NCBI GenBank assembly: GCA_928212115.1
Contig: CAKMRJ010003334.1
Location: 1,519,241 to 1,583,240 of the forward strand
DNA: 64,000 nt
Reading direction: 5' to 3'
Source of the DNA: Lactuca virosa
Lineage: Eukaryota > Streptophyta > Magnoliopsida > Asterales > Asteraceae
Under the pieces are notes generated by a model. It did not search any database, was not told the DNA's origin, and saw only the letters and a program-made list of their open reading frames with translations. The stretch's first letter is position 1; the number at the start of each line of letters is the position of its first letter. The translations under genes and the position numbers were made by a program. Below are positions 46,379-58,800 of the stretch, one piece after another.

Positions 46379-47712
46379 CTAGACGGGGACAATGATGGGA
46401 AAGGCACCTACAACATCCTGTGGGGGAGAAACGTGCCTGACGAGACTAATGTCGTCGCTCGACTGCACACAACCATCTACCTCAGACGGACAAGCCTTCA
46501 CCCACACACCAACAACACAAATGAAAGGTCAGATACCAGAAACCACAACAACAACAATCATCGGCCTATGACGACCGCCACCTTTCACAGCAGAACAACC
46601 GATTGCAAGCACGACCGCAACGCCCCAGTTGACAGCGACTTAACTGCCACAACCGGTAGTTTTTTGGCCACATCTGCTACCGCAGAAGAAGGCTTTTGGT
46701 TCCCATGCACCATGCCGCCTTCCGCGCAATTCTTAAAGTCCAGAAATCAGTTCTCTCTAGTGGTTAGCACGCTGGACACAACGCTTTCTCTGGAACAACC
46801 ACTAGAGTTCAAATCCTACACAAATCAACATCAAGATCCCAAGAACGAGGTCCTTACAATCAAAATAAAACGCAAGAGGTACGGACACCGTTAGGTCGAC
46901 GATGATGTGGAGGTGCTATCTAGAAACCTCTCGAACATCAAATTCTCCTCAGAGGACCCAAGACTACGTGACTGGAACCCCAAGGATCCGCTCCTAATTA
47001 CTGTATGTATATGCCAAAAGCAAATCTACCGCGTTTACATAGATAATGGCAGTAGCACCGACATCCTATATGAACATTGCTTCCGACAGCTGCCGAGTTC
47101 CTGGAAGGAAGACCTGAAACCACCAACAGGAGGTCCTTTGGTCGGCTTCACAGGACATATCCTATGGCCATTGGGTACCATCCACCTCCCCCTCATGCTG
47201 GTTAGCCATGACGGGAGGGAAATCATCACATGTACGATCAAGTTCTCAGTAATCCGTTTCCCAGCGGAGCAAAACATATTACTCGGGCGGTCGACGCTTT
47301 TCCAATTGTAGGCCATACCGTCAACCATCCACGATACCATTAAGTTCAGCACGCGTACCGGTTCAGCTATAATTTTCGTTAGCACCCCACGTCCACATGT
47401 CTGCCATCAGATTATTGCAGCCCCATAACTAATTCGAGACCCAAAAAAATCAAAAGAGGACTGCCACACAGAGAAACACGTGATCCACCCGGATCATCCA
47501 GAGCAAGCAATATGAGTGGGTGTAGACGTGTCGGCAGAAACCAAAACCAGGTTAATCACAATCTTAAAACAATTATTCAACGTATTCGCCTGGCAACCCG
47601 CATACATGATGGGGGTGGACCGTAAGGTCATCGAACATAGCTTAAACATTTTACCAGGAAGCGTCCCATTCAAACAAAAAAAGAGGGGGCAAGCGGGCGA
47701 CAGGAGCAAGTA
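46379..47712 (+). pseudogene. Tat-like Gypsy remnant: leader/gag scraps, aspartic protease, start of RT region
   Basis: This resumes the element interrupted at 37277. The first 500 bases encode low-complexity Asn/Thr/His-rich frames with no clear gag core. Then an open frame at 46907-47311 contains a Tat-type retropepsin: FSSEDPRLRDWNPKDPLLIT, active site VYIDNGSSTDILYEHCFRQL, GFTGHILWPLGTI, and FPAEQNILLGRSTL. After stops, 47516-47712 reads AETKTRLITILKQLFNVFAW, the segment that precedes reverse transcriptase, ending in FKQKKRGQAG. Everything beyond, including the RT catalytic motifs, is missing; the junction with the Helitron piece is at about 47.71 kb. Confidence 0.85.
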
Positions 47713-47769
47713 ATGTACTTTCAAAGTACATTGCTATTTTGGGGTAAAACTTAATTGAATGATACAAAG

Positions 47770-49701
47770 CAACAACGCATATGATAATGATGATGCAGTT
47801 GATGAAATAAAAACTATTATGATTGTAGATATGTGTCTGCATGTGAAGCCTCGTGGCAGATATTTGGATTTGACGTTCATCTAATCTAAATGTGAAGTCA
47901 TTTTAAATGGTGCTTCAAGTGTTATTGCTTCATTGTTATTGACAAGAGGTAGGACATCATACTGTCGCTTTATAATTCCTCTAAATCTTACTAAGGATTC
48001 TTTTTGTTCTATTACGTTGGGTAGTGATGTTGCCGAACTATTAGAAACAACATCATTAATTATATGGGATGAGGCACCTATGATTCATAAGCATACATTT
48101 GAAGCGTTGGATCAATCTTTAACGGATATATTGAGTTGTGATCTTTGTAGCAACTCTAATTTACCATTTGGAGGAAAAGCAATTGTTTTTAGAGGCAACT
48201 TTAGAATGATTCTACATGTTGTTCCTAACAGAAGTAGACAAGACATTGTGAAAGCTTCATTAAGGTGCTGTTTGTTTTTTCTGAGGGAAAATGTCTGCAG
48301 TCTGCGGACCACATCTGTAGACCTCTGCAGTAGAAGAGGTGGACCAAACGTCTGCAGTCTGAAACAAGAAGACTGTTTGTTTTTTTAACATCTGCGGGCT
48401 ACTAAAATAAACTGAAATCTAAATAAACTGATTTTTTCAAATTTCAAAGTGATTTTTTAATATTTTTATGACTTTGTTATAAATAATTAACGAATCTAGA
48501 TCAACTTTTATGTATTATTGTATAAAAAATAAAAATAAAATGGTATGAATTAACGTATATATTTGATAAAAACCAACAACTTTGGTTGCAAAGTTATAAC
48601 TAAACATTATAATTAGTGATCAAATAATTTGATACATAACTGGATGAAAATAAACTTCAATTTTTTCAATTAAATCCATTAAAAACGTACAATAAATATT
48701 TTCTCGAGAAATTGACGATATTGTATTAAATAATGTTTTACAAAATTTGGCAAAAAAATATAAGAATATATTATGATTTTTTTTTCATATTTATATAAAC
48801 AACTTCAACGACTATTATTGTAATAATCTTTATTTATAAATTTGTCAAAAATATCATGCTTGTATCGTCGAACGTTTTTTTTAAGTTTTGTAATTTTTTT
48901 TCAATTGTTTATCATTAATAAAGTTGGAAAAAATATAAATTAAAAAAAAACTTAAAAAAAATAAAGATATATATATGTTTTTTTAGGGTAGAAGATGTCT
49001 GAAGATGTTAGAAGACTCTGGTCCACATCTGCGCCAAGAAGAGGGCGCGCAGACATTTTTAGGTCTGCAGTCTTCAAAAAAACAAACAGTCTGCGAAGGC
49101 TAATGTCTGCGCGTGGTCTGCGCGGCGCAGACAGAAGATGTTACGCAGATCTGCAGACAAAAAACAAACACTACCTAAGTTCCTCATACATTTGGTCAAA
49201 TTGCAAAGTCTTAAGATTAACGGAAAACATTAGGTTAAGTGTTCGAACATTTGATATTGAAGAAATAATGACATTATTGGCTTTTGGATATAGGATAAGG
49301 AAAGGTTGTTGGTTTAAATGATGGTGATATAATTATTGATCATATCTTGGGTGGTCTTCTCATTATTGATTCATTTAATCCTATTGGTTCATGATTTGAA
49401 TTTGTCTATCCTTCTATTATTCAAAATGCCAAGAATCTGATGTTTTTTTTTTCAAGAAAGAGCAATCCTTGTACTGAAAAATAAAGTCGTTCAAGAAATA
49501 AACGATCGTTTGTTATCATCATTTCTGGGATCTAAAAAAGAATACTTAAATTCAGATAGTCTTTGTTATTCAAATTTTGTTCACGATGACTTTGATGAAA
49601 GTTTGTATTCGCCTGATGTTCTAAATGATCTTAAACCACCATGCTTAGCAATTCATAAGTTGGTATTAAAATTTGATGTTCCACTTATGCTACTAAGGTA
49701 A
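47770..49701 (+). pseudogene. Helitron Rep/helicase remnant, interrupted
   Basis: Rolling-circle transposon fragment. At about 47813 the + strand reads YYDCRYVSACEASW, then GFDVH, as in the Rep-helicase linker. After a frameshift, PIF1-type helicase follows at 47933-48263 (SYCRFIIPLNLTKDSFCSIT, SLIIWDEAPMIHKHTFEALD, FGGKAIVFRGNFR). The P-loop is missing. The frame resumes at 49179 after a 912-bp insertion (YIWSNCKVLRLTENIRL). The last part at about 49460-49698 reads INDRLLSSFLGSKKEYLNSD, then SLYSPDVLNDL and LKFDVPLMLLR. The sequence breaks off there. Helitrons copy themselves through a Rep nuclease plus helicase; this copy is dead. Confidence 0.9.
48264..49175. mobile_element. PIF/Harbinger-like non-autonomous element inserted in the Helitron helicase
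   Basis: The left end ggtgctgtttgttttttc (48264) and the reverse complement of the right end, ggtagtgtttgttttttg (49175), form inverted repeats, flanked by a TAA duplication at 48261-48263 and 49176-49178. The first and last ~150 bases are packed with ctgcag/tctgcgg motifs, suggesting subterminal transposase sites. The centre is AT-rich with no transposase. The 912 bp separate two in-frame parts of the helicase exactly at the TAA, so the insertion is younger than the Helitron piece. Confidence 0.85.
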
Positions 49702-49819
49702 CATTTGGTTCGTAGAATATTTACGAAGGAATTGAAATATGTCAAGGAATTGAAATCTTTCAGAAATTGTAATCCAATTCCATAGTCTATTTGGTTGGCA
49801 GGAAATAGAACTGAAATCA
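49702..49819. other. Truncated MITE-like fragment
   Basis: The phrases acatttggttcgtagaata and gaaatcttt..caattcc resemble one end and the middle of a MITE whose other end is missing. It is cut by an LTR start at 49820. Low confidence. Confidence 0.3.
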
Positions 49820-50274
49820 TGTGACAACCGTCAGTTTCTGGTCAAGTCAAAGTCAAATAAAGTCAACAAGTCAAACCGGTCAACTCAATTAACCTTCGTA
49901 TATTAGGGTCTACTTATGCTTACTATTGTACAACTCACTATTTTAATGAAAATTATCATTTTGGGATATCACGTGTTTGGAAAATCTAGATCCTAATCAG
50001 AAAAAAATGATGTAACTACTTGATAGAACATTAATACATACCTTGCGGGAGCGTATAACATTCATAACAAGGCAAAATGGGGTTTAAAAACCTTGCGTTT
50101 TGAAGTTAAACACTCGCAAAGGTCACAAACAAAGTCTCTCTAAATCTCTCTCGCTATATCTCTCTCCCAAATCTCTCTCAAAATCTGTTTCAACTTTTTA
50201 TAATCACCCGGGGCATCCCGACCCTTAATTTATTCGAAAAACAACTCGAAACGGGAAGATAAATGGAGAAACAG

Positions 50275-50605
50275 CTTTAAGGAACCGAAACCCTAATGAG
50301 AACCGAACCCTCTTAAAGGACCGAAACTCCTTTAGGGACCGAAACCTCTCAAAGGACCGAAACCTCTTAAAGAACCGAAACCCTCTAAGGAACCGAACCT
50401 CTCTTAGGAACCGAGACCTATTAGGACCGAACCCTCCTTATAGAACCGAACTCACTTTCGGTCCGGAACAAGCCCTTTCGGTCTATTTCGGTCCATTTCG
50501 CTCCAACTCGCTTTCGGTTCCCTCCTGACCAAGTTCGCGTGCAAGGCTTTAGGACCGAACCTACCTTTGATTCTCACTCTATAGGACCGAACCTTCGGTC
50601 TGGCC
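50275..50605. repeat. Imperfect array of ~20-bp 'ggaccgaaacc' units
   Basis: About fifteen irregularly spaced occurrences of accgaacc/accgaaac/ggaccgaa, often with tctta or ctctaa between them. The array grows less regular to the right (ttcggtcc in reverse orientation). Confidence 0.75.
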
Positions 50606-51474
50606 TCGCAAGTTCGCTTCTTTTCCCGGTTTTCGACTAGTTTCGTCTTTTAAGCTCGTTTTTCATGATTTTAACATGGGATTTTCACCCAAATTCGTAT
50701 TTTTTGACATATAAGACCCTATATTATCATATTTTAATCACATTTTGGGGAGAGGATCTTAAACTAAGAACAATATCTTTTGGGCAAGGATTTGGGTTGG
50801 AGTGTTGAATTTATCTAAAGTATGACACAAGCTATTCCCCCATACCCACATAGGACAACCCCCAGTCAGTATTCATCCCTACCTAGTCAACTATTTGTCC
50901 TTTGACACCCCTCCTCCAGCTGGATAGCTTGATTAAAAGCTGGAAACTCTCATCGCTCCTTCCACTTTACTCACTCTCTCACTGATGCGACATAGATCTG
51001 AACCACCTCTTCGCTCTCTTCTCTTCTCTTGATGGCAGCTAGGGCGGCGAGATCTGCGAGGTCACAACAGACAAGCCCGTTAGAGCCGCCCCAGGGACTG
51101 TGCCCCAGGAGCGGGCTCTGACGGTCAAGTTAGATCAGCTGATAGATCTGAGATGGTCCTCCATAGTTGGAGAGAACCATCTTGGTGCTTGTGGTGGTGT
51201 ATGGTGGCTGACGACGGCGGGTGGCGGCTGAGCCACACGCCCAGAGTATAGTGTGGCGGTTGAGCCATGGGGGAAGTCTATGGTGGCTACTGAGCCCAAG
51301 GGAAGAGTCCCCCTCCATGGAGGAGGTATTATTCATTATATAGGGGGAAATTAGGTCAAGGGGAATTACGTCAGGCCTTGGGCCAGCCCAACTCAGGCCC
51401 AGCTAGAAAGGAGTTGGTCGAGGCCGCCCGGAGACGCCGGGCTGGGGTGGCGAGCACGCACCAGGCAAGGCAGG

Positions 51475-52020
51475 TAAGGGAAAGCCAGGCCGGGCCAGCA
51501 GGAGAGTCCCCAGCGAGGCCGGCAAGGGAGTCCCCAGCAGGTCTGGAAAGGGAGAGCCAGACCAGGGAGTGCCAGGCCGGGCCGACAGGGGAGTCCCCAG
51601 CAAGGCTGGCAAGGGAGCGTCAGGCGAGGCTCGCGTGCCAGAGATGTCTAGGCCATGCTAATGGACAATACATCATCAAGTCCCCCCCAGTCTGATGTTA
51701 TTGGTACGCGGCCTATGGCATTGGACTGGACTAAGTCATATGAACCAGCAGGAGAGTCCCCAGCGAGGCTGGCAAGGGAGTCCCTAGCAAGGATGACAAG
51801 GGAGCGTCAGGCGAGGCTGGCGCGCCAGAGCTGTCTAGGCCATACTAATGGACCATATATCATCAAGTCCACCCAGTCCGATGTTATTGGTATGCGGCCA
51901 ATGACATTGGACTGGACCATGTGTCATCAAGTCCCCCCAGTCCGATGTTATTGGTACGCGGCCAATGACATTGGACTGGACCATGTGTCATCAAGTCCCC
52001 CTAGTCCGATGTGATTGGGT
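51475..52020. repeat. Higher-order minisatellite: GC-rich 'ggagagtccccagcgaggc' units and ~64-bp 'agtccgatgttattggtac' units
   Basis: A block of about 115 bp (gagcgtcaggcgaggct, ctaggccat, catcaagtcc, ttggactgga) at 51616-51730 is repeated at 51801-51915. Its last ~64 bp are then repeated at 51916-51979 and partly again after 51980. The GC-rich part consists of variant ggagagtccccagc/aaggctggcaaggga units that give a Glu-Ser-Pro-Ala-Arg-rich chance frame. Confidence 0.8.
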
Positions 52021-52527
52021 TGCTGACAATCAAATCGGACTAGACAAAGCACCAATATGTCAAAGAATGAAAAGAAACGACCGAACCTTTCCCACGAGAA
52101 TCGTGGTGATGCGCAACGAGCCGGACATGGGTTGGCTGAATGACCTTTCCTTGTTAGGAGTGCAATTCGGTCGATATGATGCAACGTAGCTGTTGTTGCG
52201 ATCATGTAGAGCGAGGTTGCTGATAATGCTATGCGGAGCGGGGTTGCTATGTGACAATAATGTCGATAGGGCGTCAGGCTAAGGTAGCTGAGAAGCGTAA
52301 GCTTGCCCTTCAGTCCCTAAGACTGTTATCTGACGCAACCGTTTTTGTAGTTACGCACAAACAGAATGTCACCGATAACCATCTACATAGTCTTATTTGC
52401 ATGAGAACCAGTAACCGTCCTGAAGGTGTTTCCAAAGTACATTATACCTAACTGGATTCCCCCCCAGTCTGATGTGGGTAACATAGGTAGCCGGATCAGA
52501 CTATGACAAATAAGGCAAGGTTGCTAT

Positions 52528-53326
52528 TGTTGGATTAGTGTCTAAGTCCATAACTATTTTGGTATGTACTTGACCCGATTATGAGCATGGTCCTTTTGGG
52601 TTGCCTTCACCATAGCAATATGTAGGATGAATTAAGGAGAGAAAGGTTTAATTATGATTTATTAATATATTATAAGAATAATATATTAAAGGAGAAATCA
52701 TATTGTTTAATTAATATTAGTCAAGAATTAATTAAGAATTAATTTAGTGGCTAAAAGAGATTAATTAAACTTAGGGGACTGGATTTGTAATTATATGATA
52801 ATTGCAATTGGGTTATGGATTACCTAAATAATATAGGTTGGACGAATTCTATGGGGAGCCCATAAGGAATTCATCCAAGAGATATGTTAAAGGAGACCAT
52901 TGGCTGCTTAGGGCTTAAGCAGCCAGATTAGGGTTTCCTAGTTGTAAACCCTAATAGCCTACATGTATATAAAGGACCCTTAAGCCCCAAAAACGTGGAC
53001 AAGTAATCCTTTAGGGTTTCCAGCCGGTTTTGGTGCCTCCTCTCTCCTCCCTCTTCATCCAAGTTGCTTAGTGGTGTTTGTGACTCCATTAGAGGTGCAA
53101 CACTTGAGGCACTAAGTTTTCTGAAGCCAATCAAAGCAAGGATTGATTGTTATTGCTATATAACAATCAAAGGTAATTACTAAACCCTTATTTCAGTTCT
53201 TATTTGATAGATCTAGGGTTTATAGCTTTGGATATTCAATTGCATGTTCATTAGACAAACTAGATCCAAAAGCTATTAGGGTTTGCATGTACACCATAGG
53301 AATGATGTATTGCTCGAAACCCATCA
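52528..53326 (+). repeat. Copia-type LTR 1 (799 bp)
   Basis: Starts tgttggattagtgtc, ends aacccatca. TATA box tatataaa at 52966-52973, followed by a leader; telobox-like attagggttt and aaaccctaat lie just upstream. The five bases before it are gctat; the matching duplication would be outside the window. Confidence 0.9.
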
Positions 53327-53327
53327 G

Positions 53328-53340
53328 TGGTATCAGAGCC
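53328..53340 (+). other. Primer-binding site of Copia copy 1
   Basis: tggtatcagagcc, complementary to the 3' end of initiator tRNA-Met, one base after the LTR. Confidence 0.93.
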
Positions 53341-54969
53341 TAGGGCTGTGTGTTAGTGAATTTGATGCTTACTTGATCGAAAATTGGCTGAAAAGCGATT
53401 TTTTTTGAATTTTGGGGTTGGACTCGCCGAGTGCATGACTGAACTCGCCGAGTCCACTGGGTACTCGACGAGTCCAGTGCTGACTCGACGAGTCAGCGAG
53501 TCTGGCAGCGTTTTTTTGGCGATTTTGTTGCTGTTTTGGCTTGGGATACTTACCATAAACGTTTTTTATTAATAAAATCCGATTTTTATCAATATTTGGA
53601 GATTATCCTTGCCAAAATAGAAGATAATTGTCAAAAATTAGATAATCTTTTATTTTTATTAGATAAAGATTGATTATTTGTAATTTAGATTTGAATTATC
53701 TTGTGAAAAAGTTTCAATTTTCCCCTTTAGGTTTCATAGTTTAAATTTGAACTTAAAAGTTTTGTTTTTGAAATTTGAATAGTTAAACCCTACTGTTTTG
53801 AAAGGTTTCAAAACTTGTCCTCAAGTTTTGGAATTTAAATTTTTGATTAAAAGTTAATTTTTGAAATATTTAAATTCTAAACCCTAATGTTTTGAAAAGT
53901 TCAAAACTTGCCCTCAAGTTTTGGAATTTAAAAGTTGATTAAAAGATTAATTTTGAAATGTTAAATTCTAAAACCCTTGTATTTTGAAAAAGTTCAAATT
54001 GCACCTTATGGTTTTATTTATTAATTAAGGTGTATAATTAAAGGAGATTTTATAAACCCATAAAATTTTGGTTTACGTTTAATTAAATTAAAAGTATAAT
54101 TTATTAAATTAGACCACCTAGTATTTTAAAAGTGTAAAATACACCCTATACTATATATAACATTAAAAGTCTAATATTATATATATGTATGAGTAAACAG
54201 TCAGTCTTACCGTTGGTAGGCCTCATTCACGAAGCTGGTCTATAAGGGGTGTTTAAGGAAATTGCCTATAAAATGGTGATTGAATGGGTATCCACTCTTA
54301 CCCACCGCACTCTTGACTGGTGTAGGGTCGTTAGCCGAACGGGTAGGATAGGACGAAACCTTCCATTATAAGTATAATTAAGTACAAAGTAACTAAATGC
54401 TTTTACAAATTCCCAAATCATAGTTACTTTAGGCAAAATGTGAAATTGTATGCTAATCCATGGAATTACACTTCGTACCCTTGCCAAACGTTAGTGGAGC
54501 GTGCGTGGTTAACCGACACACTAATTTGGGGTTGACATTGGTAGTGAAGGGTGGCTCGATGTTTATCATAGATCAATGGAGCGTGTGTGGTAACCGGCAC
54601 ATTGATTAGGTGGTAGTAGCATTGAGTGCACCACGTAGATTCGCATGGTTATTCACACCTTATTTGTGATCCTCGACATCCCAGTCACAAATAGAAGGGC
54701 ATAATCGAGATTTAACATGCCATTGAAAAGTTCAATGAATCTCAAAAGATCTTGGAGTTTCAATTCATTTAAAACTTAAACTTCATTTTGTTTTTCATGG
54801 TGGGAATTGGTAAATCGGCATTTACCTACCTTCAAATATTCTGCAACTAGATTACGGCATCCCTCTTCTAGGTTGTAGAATGTTGTGTTGGATCCTAGCC
54901 TTGATGTTTCATTTGGGTGTTACATCAAGGATTCTTATCAACTAACTTGAATTTTCGCCCGTTTTTTAG
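53341..54969 (+). repeat. Untranslated leader of Copia copy 1
   Basis: A 1.6-kb non-coding leader between primer site and gag. It opens with a cluster of ACTCG-n-CGAGT palindromes (53421-53505), continues with repeated phrases (ccctcaagttttggaattt, ttttgaaaagttcaaaact) and ends with two copies of a tggagcgtg..gtgg..ccg motif (about 54494 and 54575). The same leader precedes gag in copy 2. Confidence 0.8.
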
Positions 54970-55865
54970 ATGTCTAAATCTTACAATGGTCTTCCCAAGT
55001 CCCTTGGAACAAGCTTTCCAAATAAAGATGACGTTCCACGATACGATCAAGGAAATGAGAGTCATGCTTCACTTCCTCCACCTCCTCCAATTATTCTCCC
55101 TAGCCCACAAGTTCAAAGGCTTGAAAAGTTCAAGCTCACTCAAGCCCAATTGGCAAGTAAACACGAAGATGGGAAACCTGTGTGTGCACACGTCTTGGAG
55201 ATAAAGTCACACATTGACAGGTTAAGGATGTTGGGTGTCGAGATTTCAGGTGAGTTGGCTGTTTGACTGGGTTCTTCAGTCGCTTCCTGAATCATATAGT
55301 GAGTTCGTTAGAGAGTACTATATGATGAACCATGACGTGACCCTCATTGATTTGATCTATTTGCTTATAGCTGCTGAATCAGCAATGATTTGGCGTGCTG
55401 ATCAAGCAAATTTGTCTGGTGAATCAAACTCCCAAACTTCAATGGACAATGAAAATGGTGACATTGGAAATCCAGAAAAGGTAAATTCTGAGATAGTTCC
55501 TTGTGCCATTCCAAAAGAGTTCATTTGCTTCTATTGCCAAGAGAAGGGGCATTGGAGACGGAGCTGTCCTATTTACCTGAGAGATCTGAGAGATGGGAGA
55601 GTCAAGACGTATGGCTCTACTTCAGGTAAAATCTATTAACTAACTCTATAAGTTCCTATTCTTTGATTCTTAATACATGATGTGATAAGATTACATTTTG
55701 CTGTTTTTGCAGGATCGAAGAAAAGAGAGGAAGCTTAAGGAAGAAGCGTGCTGAATCTGATCATGAAGAAATGGATTTCGATCGCATGGACTCGAGGATC
55801 AGATTTTTGAGCTGCTACTCTAGAGTTAGGATAGATTGATAAGAAATATGTAATAACATAGTTTT
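54970..55865 (+). pseudogene. Copia-type gag, copy 1 (frameshifted), with intron
   Basis: Starts MSKSYNGLPKSLGTSF and continues through IILPSPQVQRLEKFK and LEIKSHIDRLRMLGVEISGE. An extra T near 55259-55263 breaks the frame after about 98 codons. The next frame picks up WVLQSLPESYSEFV and runs to the CCHC knuckle CFYCQEKGHWRRSC. A GT-AG intron at 55626-55712 would join GSTS to a basic second exon starting at 55713, but a missing A in the aagaaaagag run puts that exon out of frame. Gag coats the element RNA. Copy 2 lacks both of these faults but has others. Confidence 0.88.
55626..55712 (+). other. 87-bp GT-AG intron in Copia gag, copy 1
   Basis: The donor is cttcag/gtaaaatc and the acceptor tgtttttgcag/gatcg, with an AT- and T-rich body containing in-frame stops. 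The same interval is conserved at 62570-62656. Confidence 0.65.
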
Positions 55866-58800
55866 TCAGTTGAATTGCATTGTAAGGACAAAATTTTTTC
55901 CGCAATAAAATAAATTTTGATTTTGTCTTATTTATTTATCCTTGCAATGGTGTGTATGAAAAATTGATGTTTGATTGTTTCTATTGTTAGCAATAATGGA
56001 TTCTTTATTACGTTATTTGTGGGAAATGTCGAGAATTTGCCAAATAAGGGAAGATTCTCATCGCCCAAGTTTCAGTTGGACAGAAACTTGGAGTCATGCA
56101 ACTTGGTTGCGTGATGAATGAGAAACTTCATATTTGGAAATTAGACTAATTCTTTGACAAAGTGTCAAGAGAAGGACTAGGAGATCGAGTACACTAGGTT
56201 GTGCATTGATCAAGTCCACCGCAAGAGTGATAAAGATATTCGTCATGATTTACTAAAGTTTAGTAAATATGGTTATACTTATAAGATTAAGTATAATTCT
56301 GAGTTGATTGAAAGAGTTTCAATCAATAGCAGAACGAATAAGAAGAATCAAGTAGGCAGAAAGATAAAAGTTTCTCTATTCTAAGAAGAAAGGAGAGTAC
56401 CTTTTATTGTGTTTTATGATAGGTCTTAATGATTAAGAACCATATCTCAATTGATCCTCCAAGTGAGTCTTAGTGCATTTGTATGTCTAAGAAGAGGAGT
56501 CGAGAATTGTAGAAATGGTTAAAATCAAGAAGTCAATCATACTTCGTTCCAATATCAAGTCTTAGAGTTATATTCCAAGATTGTGAATTGAGTGACAAGT
56601 CTTTAGTAGGTTTATAACACTCAACAAATGTGGAATTGGAAAAAGTCTTCCTATTCCTGCACATTTGAGATTGGTAAGTTGTGATGTCTTGGATAAGACA
56701 AAGACCAATTAGAACCAATTATGTGAAGTGATAGTCTTGATAAAAAACTACACTAACTCTTGAATATTTGTTTTGTCAATGAATGTTTCTTGACAAGAGA
56801 ATCTTATATGTCAAGGAGTCAGTGGGAGTCTTAATGGTCTTGAAAGGTTTCAAGAACAAATCAAGAGTTAAACCTAGTTGATCATCACTAGCACACAACT
56901 TGAGGTTTAAAGCCTATCGTGGATGACATACTCTTTTTCTGTGCCAATCCAATTGAGTTAATATGCATGTGAGTTCTACGAGTTCTCATTTGAATACATA
57001 AAGACAAAACACCTTGATCAATGGAAAGTACATTGATATGAAATGGTGAGTTGCTTGGAAGACATGGTGGGCATTCATGTTACCATGAGGCAAGAAATCG
57101 AGATTGGGCACGTTCGGTCCATATGAGTTTGGATTTGTCGCAAACTTTGGTTTTGACAAATTCACATGGATAGGAACACATACGCTTTAAAATCTAAGTG
57201 TCATGAGGTTTCCCTTCTTCATGAAAATGATTGTAAGGAAATGCTTTCACTAAGAGAGGTTTTAAGAAGATTGCAATTGTGAAAATTGTATTCTCAAATT
57301 CGATTATGATTACGGCATCCCTCTTCATAGTTCGAATTGTGAGATTTGACAATTAGTCTGAACATTTGGGACTTAGTAACATAAGTTCTGAATTTCTTTA
57401 GACACACATGTGAGCTATCTAAGGCAAAGGTATATGAGCTTACAAAGCTTAGATAAAGGCTTATCAAAGCATTAGGTATTAGAAATATGAACTTAAGGAA
57501 TTCAATAAGCATTGTTTTCTGGAAGTTCAATTGTTTTCCTAAATACATGTCAAAGCTAGTGGGAGCATAAGTGTTATGCTGGTAAGAAAATAATCATCAT
57601 GTTAGTGGGAGCATGATTATTATGGTAAGTATTGCAAGTTAGCAATATTAATTATAGAAAACAAAGATTCACTTTGCAAAGTTGCAATGGTTGAAAAGTT
57701 GTTTTGCTATAATTAAGGGAGAGAATATTATACTTCGTTTCAAAATTCTAAAGCTTAGATCGAGAAATGTTAATAAATTTAGTCAAGGATACATAGTGCA
57801 TTCTCAAAATTCGATTATGATTACGGCATCCCTCTTCATAGTTCGAATTGTGGGAACAGAGCACATAAAATATTATGGTAGAAGGATGATATAGTATCAT
57901 GTCTTTATGTGAGACATTATGTATCGTGTCCAATACGCTTCGGGTATAGGATCGATTGCATATGCTATAATTTTTGACCATTCTAAAATTTTCCAAATGA
58001 CTAGGGCATTAAGAGGGAAAAGGGACTAGAACTGGTTTTGACTAAAATAATTAAACAACTATCAAAGGACGATCTGAGGTTCACTGAGGATTTGTCGCTT
58101 TTGAGTAGTTGGAAGTATAGTACTGCATGGACTATATTGACATTATTATGAATAGATAAGATTCTATTAAGAATGAGTTGTCATATGGAAAATACGGAAA
58201 TGTTTCCATTAATGGGAGTTGGATATTAAGAAATATGTCTACATTAGAAACTTTTATGGGAGAAGGATGTTCAAAGGAATGTACATTGAATGTGAGACTT
58301 CACGTCTATGGAATGGTCTTGTAACAATTTCCGATAGAATACCTTGTAATTTCATTAGCCAGGTCTTGGTGACTTTTGTGCTATGACATTACGAAAGAAT
58401 CATTGCATAAAATGTTAGAATCTGACATATTCTAAAAGTGGCAAGAATTTGGTATTCTTATACTAATAATAAGGATTGGGGATTGTGAAATGAGCTTCAT
58501 TGGAAAAGTTTTTCAATTGATCTATTTCACAAAGTATGGACCATAGGAAACCAAAGTGTGCATGCTTGGAGCATGGGACAATTGTGCTTATAATTCGAGT
58601 AATAAGTTGATTTTCTGAAACAGTAAGGAATGAATAATGAGTAATCAATATGGTGTTTAAATAAAAATGTTTTTATTTACGCTCAAAAGTTTTGGGGCCA
58701 TATAGGATTAATATTATTATTGTGTTTCACTTTGCATGTTTTGACTTCCAGAATAACTGGGTTATTCGAACCTCCACAATCGGTCATACGTTGGAAGTAG

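Larger units (their letters stand above)
49820..52527 (+). repeat. Gypsy-type LTR start followed by repeat-rich, GC-variable retroelement DNA
   Basis: This begins tgtgacaaccgtc, the same start as the LTR at 2517, with a ctctctc leader tract near 50144-50180. Then follow a block of aggaccgaaacc repeats (50270-50600), a GC-rich block (50990-51330) and minisatellite-like repeats (51470-52020). No convincing coding region is seen, and the right boundary is simply where the Copia element begins. Whether this is one LTR or several pieces cannot be settled here. Confidence 0.4.

Noticed and set aside
51378..51695. 105-codon frame rich in Glu-Ser-Pro-Ala-Arg
   Set aside because: It is produced by a GC-rich minisatellite; the frame follows the repeat, and no domain or conserved context supports a protein.
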